Assembly (NCBI GenBank): GCA_030849075.1
Contig: JASAOO010003200.1
Span: 1-28,284, forward strand
Origin: Zelonia costaricensis
Taxonomy: Eukaryota; Euglenozoa; Kinetoplastea; Trypanosomatida; Trypanosomatidae
Reading direction: 5' to 3'
DNA: 28,284 bases
The first letter of the stretch is position 1; the number at the start of each line of letters is the position of its first letter. The translations under genes and the position numbers were made by a program. The notes under the pieces are model-generated. The model made no database searches. It saw nothing but the letters and a program-made list of their open reading frames with translations, and was not told the origin of the DNA. Below, one piece after another: positions 9,626 through 18,600 of the stretch.

Positions 9626-12600
9626 TCACGCTCCGTGTCGAAGGCGGCGCGGCTCGGGCGCCGCCTGGGCACCGCGCCCGCGCGCCACGCCGCCGCCGCC
9701 ACTGCCACCGCCCAGCAGAGAGCGAGGCCTTTGTGCGGCGTGGCGCTTCGCGTTCTCGCGGCGCCGCTGCCGCATCTGTGCGCCCCGGCGCGCCATCGCG
9801 ACGGCCACGTACACGCGCCGCCGCTCCGACGAGGACGGCAGCGCCGTGGTGAGCCCGACGGTGACGGCGGCGTCCCGCTCCAGCTCCACACGCTGATGCA
9901 CGGTGGCCTTCTCCTCCTTGGTCAGGAGGCCGATCTTGCCGGTGCTGTGGCCCGCGTGAGGCTGGTGCCGGCCCCTCTTGGCGGTGCCCGCGGATGGCCC
10001 CGCCGCGGTGGCGGAGATGGCGGCCTCGACGGCGGAGGGCTGCAGTGCCGGCACCGGCAGCTTCAGGACCGGCTGCCCCTCCCCCGCAACGTGCTCCTGC
10101 CCCGGCGGCATCATCTCCAGCACCGCCCCTGTACTGTCGTAGCCGATGGCCTGCGCGCACAGCACCGCCCGCGAGAGCAGCACGCGCGTCGTGCCCGCCA
10201 ACACACCGTCGAAGGGGCGCGGCGTCTGCGCGTTCACCGCGCTTGCACCGCTGCCCGACACCCCTGCGACACCGCTGCCGTGCACCCCGTCCCCGGGCTG
10301 CGCCGGCGCGGCGCTCCGCAGCGACGGGTCGACCACCTGCAGCAGCTCCGCCACCTCCGACAGCATGCGCGGCCCTTGCTGGTGCAGCAGCCGGCGCAGT
10401 GATGCGTGCACGACCTTGCGTAAGGCGTACCGCAAGTGCATCAGCGCGACGCCGAAGTCGTAGGGGTCCTCGAGGTGCAGCGAGGCGTCCAGGCCCGCCG
10501 CCGCAGACATCAGCGCACCGCTGGGGGTCGATGTTGCGGCGGGGTCGGCAATGCTCACCCCGCCGCTGCCGTCGCTGGTGCGCGGCCTGCGAGTCGCGTG
10601 CCCCTGCTGGATGGCGGCCTGCGCCTGCGACCGGTGGATAGCCACGCGCTCGCGGCGGGCGTCGTCGGCTGCCTTCAGCATCTGCACGGCGCGCCGCAGC
10701 TCGGCGTGCTCTGGGGTCCGCATCGCATCCATGTGCATCGCCACCTCGACGACGGTGGGGAGGGAGAGGGTGAGCGCCGCCAGCGCTTTGCGGTGCGACA
10801 TCGTCGTCGCATCTGTCAACCGCTCGAGGCTGAAGGCGTCCACCAGCGCCGCCGCGTCGTCCGCGTCGGCCCCATCCGCGCCGCCGCTTCCCCTCTCCCT
10901 GCCGGTGTGGCTCTTGCTGGCGGGCCGCTTCGCCGAGGGGGCCGCCGGGGTGTACAGCGGGTTGGTCGTGTCGATCGTTGCGTCCACCGTCGTACCCACC
11001 TGCACGAGGGTGAGCTTGCCCTGTCGGTTCTCGGTCGGGGGCTGCCCAAAGACGTCGAGCCGCTTGTGCATCACGTCGTGGAGGAGATGGGCGAGGGTCT
11101 TCTTTGTCACGTGCACGTCGTGCCGCGCAATCACCGCGAGGAAGCTAATCACCACCTCGTTGGAGATGGAGCCGGCGGCCCCTTGCTCAGCCGAGGCGAT
11201 GGTGGGCGGCGCCAGAGCCTGCTGGAACTCCTTGCGCGTCGTCAGCTCATACGCCAGCCGCTCGCAGAACGTGTGCAGCGCACTCGTGCGCAGCGTGCTG
11301 CGGCTGAGCAACTCCGTTGTCGCCTGCAGCAGCGGCGCCAGCGGCACGCCGCGGCGGGAGAGATAGAAGTCGAGGGCGGCGGCGATGGGCCCGAGGCTGA
11401 AGGACAGCGTGAGCCGCTCCAGCGCACGGCTGATGGTGCGCTGCACAAACTGCGGACTGAGCAGCGCCAGCAGCGTCGGGCTCCCCACAAAGAGCTCCGC
11501 GCGAACGACGAGAGCGGCGGCGGTGGGATCGAAGCGGCCAGCGGCGAGCGGCGGCGGCGGCGGCCCGCCCGCTCGATCACCAGCGGCCGAGGCGGCAGCG
11601 CTGGTGCTGAGGATCGCGGCGATGACCTTGACAGCCGGCAGCAGTGCCTTAACACCCGGGTCTGGCCGCATCGCGGACCTCGCCGCGGTGCCACCGGCAC
11701 GCGTGCCCACCTCGCTGTGCGGTGCTGCCGCCGCCGGCGCCACCGCCCCCCTTCCTCCCCCATGTCGCGCGGACGCCCGCAGCTGCAGCGGTTCACACGA
11801 GAACCCGCCAGTGAGCAGTGCCTGGGATATGTTGCGTGTGAGTGCGGCGGCGGTGAAGTCGTGGGCGACGACGATCATGTCCAGCGCGTCCTGCACCACG
11901 CTGCCCACCATCCCGCGTAGCTGATCGCTGAAGCTGAGCAGGGCCGCTGGCGTCGCCTGGCTCGACGGCGCGGCCGCTGCCGTGGCTGGTGCCGCAGACG
12001 ACGATGCCCGCAGCTGCGCCACGGCGGCGTCGATGGCCGTGTGCGTCAGCGTGTCCGTGTGGCGCACGATGCACCACATCACGTTGAGGATCTGCAGCCC
12101 TGCGCTTTCCATGTGGTTGCGGTTCACCTGCGCCGGCGTGGTCTGCCGCTCCAGCGTGAGGAGGTAGAGTTCCCGCACCATCACATCGGCCGACGTGCGC
12201 GAGGCGGCGGCGTTGGGTGCGAGGCCGCCGGCGGACCCCGCGCGGGGCTGCACTGACAGCTGTGCCTGCACCCGCCGGCGCACCGCGTCAAATGAGGCAC
12301 TGCCCAGATCGCCCGTCACCCCCAGCCGCCCGAGGACGAAGATGGTCATGGACAGCATATGCGTGTAGAGCGCGGCAGCCTGCAGATAGCGCAGCACCAC
12401 GACCTCCTCCGAATCCCCCGCCCCCGCCGCCGCCACGGATCCAGTACGCAACGAACCATCAGCCGCAGTCGAGCTGCCGCTGCCGCGCACGAGGGCGGCC
12501 CACGCCGCCACGTGCCGCCGCTGCGCCGGCGTCAGAAAGACGTTCTGCACCGCGTGGGCGTGCTCGAGGCTGACGGGCACGCGCCACTGCCTGCACACCC

Positions 12601-15600
12601 GGTCCCACTCCCGCCGCCGCACGCCACCGTCCGCGGGCAGCGCGCGCATGCCGCGCTCGACGACGGCCCACACCACCCACGCCGCGTCCTCCAGCCGCGG
12701 CCGCAGCAGCCAGTACGACCGCGCCGTGTGCGTAACGAAGACTTCGGTGAACTTGAAGTAGCCGCTGTGCTGACTCGCCGTCGCGCTTCCGCTTCGGCCG
12801 CCGTCGGCCAGCCACGACTTGTGCGCGGCAATCTCCGCCGCGGCGACGCTGATGCGACCGGCCGCACCAGGCCCGTAGTCGACTGACTGCCGACTGATCA
12901 CCTTCAGCAGCGTGAGTACCACCGAGACGGGAAGCGGGTCGGGCATCGCCGACAGCGCGTCCATGCCGGTTGCGTGAGTGTCCAAGTCGCGCTGTGCAGC
13001 GCCGCCACCCCGCGCCGCACCGCGCACGTCGTCGTGGCGTGGCAGCTCCGTGAGCTCTGTCGACCAGTGGTGCCGCCGCGCCCCCTCCGCGGCGGCCAGA
13101 ACGCTGAACTCCCCATCACCGCTGGACGCCCCGGTGGAACTCGTCGCTGCGAAGGCATCCGGCACCGCCACCGAGCCCTTCGATCCGGCCTCCGCGCCGA
13201 GCCGGCCATGCTGCGTCGCACTGCCAGTGTGCGAGGACGCCTCCGTGCTGCCGGGCTGGTAGTAGGTCCCACCTTCGCGTGCGTCCTGGGCCTGCAGGTT
13301 GCGCCGCTGCCGCACCGCCGCGAGCTGCGTCTCCTGCAGGTGCAGAAACACCTCCTCTGCGGGCCGCACCAACTCCACCTGCCACTTGTCGGCCAGCAGC
13401 GTCCAGACCCGATCCTCCGCTGCGGGCGACACGCCGCCCTGCAGCAGCCCGAGGCACGCAAAGAGCGCCTCCGCCTGTGGACGCGCCACAATGTCACGCA
13501 GTGGCACGTGGGTGAAGAGCTCCGTCACCTGCTTCCCGTACTCCCGCACCAGGCGCAGGAAGCCCACGGCACCCGCCGGGTCGTCGGCATCTCCGTCGTC
13601 ACCGGCGTCGAGCGCCGCGTCGCCGCTGCCACTGCCGCCGCCGCGCTCCGCCACGCCGTGGCGGGCCTTGACGTCAGCCGATGAGCGGCCACCAGCGGCT
13701 CGCACCGTCGCCGCCGCGTGAGCCACGACCGCGTCGATCACCGACGCGACCGGTATCGCGCCGCTCGCGAGCGACTCGGCGACGTCCAAGTCGTCGTGCT
13801 CGATGCCCTCAGAGGCCGCCGCCGCCGCGGGGTCGGCCTTGGTGACGCCGGAGAAGTGCCACTCCTCGTCGCTGGCGCTCTGGTGCAGCGAGCGGCGCCG
13901 CGCCACCTCAATGCCAGCCGCGTCCTCCGTCACGGTCGCCAGCGCCGCCTCCACGTCGCACACCGCTGTGCCCGCCGTTGACCTCGACGCAGCCGCAGCC
14001 TGCATCGCCACGGCGCCGTCGCCGTCGCCTGCACCGCCCACGGGGGCGTCAGCGCCTGCCGCCGCGGCTGACGCAAGACCGCGCAGCACCGCTGCATACT
14101 CAACCTTCGAGATGACGGTGTGGGCCACATCCATGCCCTCGGCAGACGCCTCTGCGGCGGTCAGCGCCGTGGACGCAGCCTTGGTCGCCGCGGCCGCTTT
14201 GGCCTTTGCCTTCTTCTGCGCCTTGCCTGCGCTTGGTGCGACGTGGGGAGGGGACAAGAGCGGGTGGCTCAGCTCCAGCGCCAGCCGTGCCCAGACGTCG
14301 TGGAGCAAGGTGCGGCCCGGGGCGTAGGGCTCGGCGGACTTCATCAGCACCTGCAGTGCGACCAGCACCGCTGACAGGTCGTCGCGCTCGCGATCCCGCA
14401 TGCCGAGCCGGATCGCGGTGCGCTGCAGGCTGTGGGGATCGCGCAGCAGCAGCTGTGCACCGCGCACGAGCACCGTGGCCAGTGGCCGCCGTGCGAGTCT
14501 CGCCGCGGCGGTGCTGTTGTCGCCCGTGGCGGCGTCGTCGGCCGCGTCGAGGGTGGCTTCGCCGGGCTCGCTGATGACGTCCTGGACGAGGCGGTGCGTG
14601 AGGACGACGACGCGGCCCACGGCGGCAGCGCAGGCGGCGCCGAAGAGGCGCTCCTGCGGGTCGCGGGGTGCGGCGGCGCCGAACGTGGCGACGATGCACA
14701 GCAGCGCCCACAGCAGCTCCGCTTCTTCGCGCCGGCAGCAGGCGCGGCGCACCGCGGGGGAGAGGCTCAGCAGTGCGTGTGTGGTGCTCGCAGCGGTGCG
14801 ACACACCTCGAGCACGACAGCGACCACCACTCGCCGGATGTCATCCTCGCCGTCGCCCTGCGCGCGGCGCAGGTACAGCAGCGCCGCCTCCATGCTCGCG
14901 TCCACGAGGCACACGAGGCAGCTCAGGTAGTAGCGGAACTCGCGGTTCAAGTCGCCGCGGAGGTACGGGGCGAGGGCCACCGCCGCCTCCGCCCGCGCCC
15001 CTGTGCCAGCCGCCATGCTGTCGAGGCGCTGCTGCGCCGCGTACGACGCCCACGCTTTGACGTAGTACAGTCCGGCCTTCTCCTGCAGCGGTGCGGCTGG
15101 CACGGCAGCGAGGCCCTCGCCCAGCCACGTGCGGTCGATGGAGCCGTCGGGGCGGAGGCGAAGGTGCGACAGCGGGCCGTCACGCCGCGCCACCGCCTCC
15201 TCCGCCGCACGGCCCTCGCCTGCCCCAGTGTGAAGCGCTTCCAGCGAGGCGGGCCCGCCGTCGCTCGGCATCCCGTCCACGTCCGACGAGCCCTGCGCCG
15301 CCGCGGGTGCCGTCGTGGCCAGGCCGCAGTACTGCCGCGACTCCTCCTGCACGTACGCGAGCGCCTGCTTCAAGGCGAAGGTGACAACGCGGTACTGGTC
15401 CCGTGTGGGGTTGCTCAGCAGCCCTCGGATGACGCAGCGGCGGTGGTAGCCCAAGAGCGACTGCATGCTGTCGGAGACGAGGTCGGACAGGAACAGCAGG
15501 GCCCGCAGGATCGCAACAGACGGCTTCCCGACGCCGCTCTGCGGGGGCGGCACGGCGCGCAGCTGCGACAAGATCGCCGTGGCCGCGGCCGAGCTCACCG

Positions 15601-18600
15601 CGGCGGGAATGTGGCGGTGCCGCTTCAGCTCAATCTTCATGACCGTCTCCGCGGTGTTGCACGTCCACACCGCCGTCACCCACACCGCCCCGTTCGTCAG
15701 GTAGCCAACGAAGTCGAGCAGCACGAGCGGCGCCGTCTCCCCCACCGTAGAGGCGGAGGCCACGAGGCTGGTGGGCAGCGACGCCGCGGCCGGCCGCGCG
15801 CTGCTGGACAGGTCCAGAAAGCCATCCAGCTCGTCCTCGCTGAAGCGCGAGAGCAGCTCCTGCACGCGCAGGTGCTGCTCCATGAACCGCACCAGCGGGC
15901 CGAGGTGGCGCAGGCGGGCTGCACTGGTGCTCAAAAACGGTGTCGCCTCCGCGGCGGCCTCGCTGGCGGGCCGCGTGACGCGCTGGAAGGCGTGCACCGC
16001 CTCGTACGACGCCCGCAGCCCCGACAGGAGCGCCTGCACGTCGACGCTGGCGTCCTCTGCCGCGGACGTCGTCGCTCTCGACGCGGACGACGCCGTGGTG
16101 GCGGCCAAGCTGCGGCCACCAAACCGAACCCGCGCCTCCCACGCCGCCGCGTAGGCAGCCATGGCCGCCGTGACGCTCTCCGCCGTGTCCACGAGACGGG
16201 CCCCCACCCCGTGCGCCCCGCTTAGAGAGGCGCTGCTGCGGTCCAGCAGGACGAGCAGCTCGGGCTCGCAGTTGCCGGACAGCCGCGCGGCCCACTGACG
16301 GGCTTCGGTGCTGACCCGCCTCGCGGCGGACGGTGCGTCGGCAGCGGCCACCGCCTCGGCGCCGGGCCGTGGGAGCGGCGCGATCTCGTCGAGGCTTGGC
16401 AGCGTCGGGGGTGGCAGGCCATAGTCGGGTGCTCGCTTCTGCCCGCCGCGGCCCGCCATGCGGATGCAGTAGAGGCTGAGCTGCAGCAGAACCTGGTTCC
16501 ACTGGGTGCGCACCACCTCCTTCACGGACACCTGCGGGTTCGTGGCGTAGCGGGAGAGCTGCGAGAGCAGGTTCAGCGTGGTCTCACACAGGTCGGAGTG
16601 GGTGGCAGGGGTGTGCGTGGCCTGTGAGCGGTGCAGGGCCGCGACGACGACTGGTAGCATCGTGGGCAGGAGGTAGGCGTCGGCCCACCTCATCGTCGCC
16701 GCGCAGTCGATCTTGAGGCGGACGTGCAAGTCGCAGAGGTCGCTGAGGAAGGAGGCAAAGCCGCACAGGATGCGCAGGGCCGTGTCGTCGCGCAGCACGT
16801 CCAGGATGCCCTCGTACAGCCGGACGACGGCAGTGTGGTCGACCTCGCGCAAGTTTGCGACGCGGTGCACGTGGAAGCCGCGCGAGGCGGCGTCGTGCAG
16901 GCGGCGCCATTGGCCCGCCAGAACCGACACGCACCGCAGCACGTACTCCATCGCGAACTGCCTCGCTTGCAGTGGCAGCCGCGCGGCGGTGGCCGCATCC
17001 CGCAGGAGCCCCAACACCGCCGTTGCGTTCGCCAGCACCACGTCCGGTTGCGCACCACAGACGAACCGAAGCGTGTAGAGCCCTTTGGAGAGGAGCTGCT
17101 GCAACTCCGTGACGAAGTCGTCCATGGCGGCCGTGACGAACAACTCGGTCGGCGACGAGGGCGGCGCCGCGGCAGGGCCAGTGAGCAGGCGACGCTGCTG
17201 CAGTAGCTGCCACGACAGCCGCGCCCCGGCGCCGTGAAGGGGGTTGCCCGTCAGCAGGACGGTGGCACCAGAGACCAGCGTCTCCACAAACTCGCGTCGA
17301 TGACGCACATCGCGCGTGGTGACGAGATGTGTCGAGCGTCCCGGCGTCGCTGATACGCTGTTCAACGTGATCGTCACCTGCTCGATGCGCAGCAGCGCCT
17401 GTGCCGTGGCGACGAGCACGTGCTGGACCGACTCGAAGAGGGGAAGGGCCAGCTCCCTCTGCGCAGCTAGCACGACGCACAGCACCCGCCCCAGCAGCGC
17501 CGCCTCCTGCGCCGGGGTCGAGCTCGCGTCGCTGTCAGCCGTGGCCGCGTCCAGCAGCGCCACCGCGCTCGCCGGCAACGCGTTGCGCAGGAGCGTGGCG
17601 AGCTCGCGTGTGTTGCGGCTGCCGCCCCCCACTGCGCCCTGTGCCGCGGCCGCCGCCACAGCAGCGGCAGGGGGCAGCGCGTAGAGAAGGCGCCACAACT
17701 CCTCCTTCGCAGAGGCCGTCGCGGCCCACGACACCTCGAGGTCGCGCTGGCGGTTCACCAGCGTGACGCGGTACAGCGCGCTCAGCACGGCCGGCGCCTC
17801 CTCGGAGAAGACCAGCGCGGCGAAGACGGGGCTCGTGTTGACGTCACCCCCCGCCGCCGCTGCGCCTGTGGCGGCGGACTCCGCTGAGCCGGCTAACGTG
17901 CCGCCGCTGCCGCCGAGGCTGCCCGCGGCGTTCGTGCGGCTGCTGCGAAGCCGCGCCGTGCGGCTCCGGGCTGTGAATCGAGACCATCGACCACCGGCCG
18001 CGGCCGCCGCACCGGCGGACTCGTGAGCCAGCACGCCACCCGCCGCCTCCTCCGGCGACTTGTAGAAGAGAGAGCGCTTGCCTCGCTGACGGCGCAGCGG
18101 TGGCGGCAGCGGCTCGCCGGAGGCCGGCGCGTCCTCCGGGCCGTCGCTGCCGTCGCCGACCTCGCCACCGTCGCTGGCGGCGGCCTCCCCCGCGTGCGCG
18201 TCGCCGGGGTCGCTCGTGCCAGCCTGCGATGCGGGCACGCCTCCGGACAGCGCACCGCCCGCCGAACTGGCGAGCAGCGACGCCGGTCGGCGGGCGCTGA
18301 AGCGGCGCTCGTACTCGCGCCGATCAAAGTGAAGCACCTCAGACAGTAGTGCCGCCGCGTGCGTCTGCAGCGCCACCACCGGGTCAGTGGACGTGCTGCG
18401 CACCCCACTGCGGCCCTGGCGACTTGCGCAACTGAGCAGGACAACCTGGAGCTGCAGCGCCCCGGTGGCCACGCCAATCCAGTGCGGCAGCAGTTGCAGC
18501 CACCACACCGCCGCCGAGGTGCCCTCGCTGCGCAGGTGGGACTGTTGGCGGGTCCAGTGGCGCACGACGCTCTCCCACACGCGGACCGCAGACGCCGCTG

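Noticed and set aside
14432..16225. 597-codon plus-strand open frame, with others at 10436-11920 and 9476-10402, antisense to the giant gene
   Set aside because: Same shadow effect of GC-rich coding DNA. Composition is Arg/His/Gln/Val-biased, and the real frame on the minus strand is uninterrupted over the whole span.
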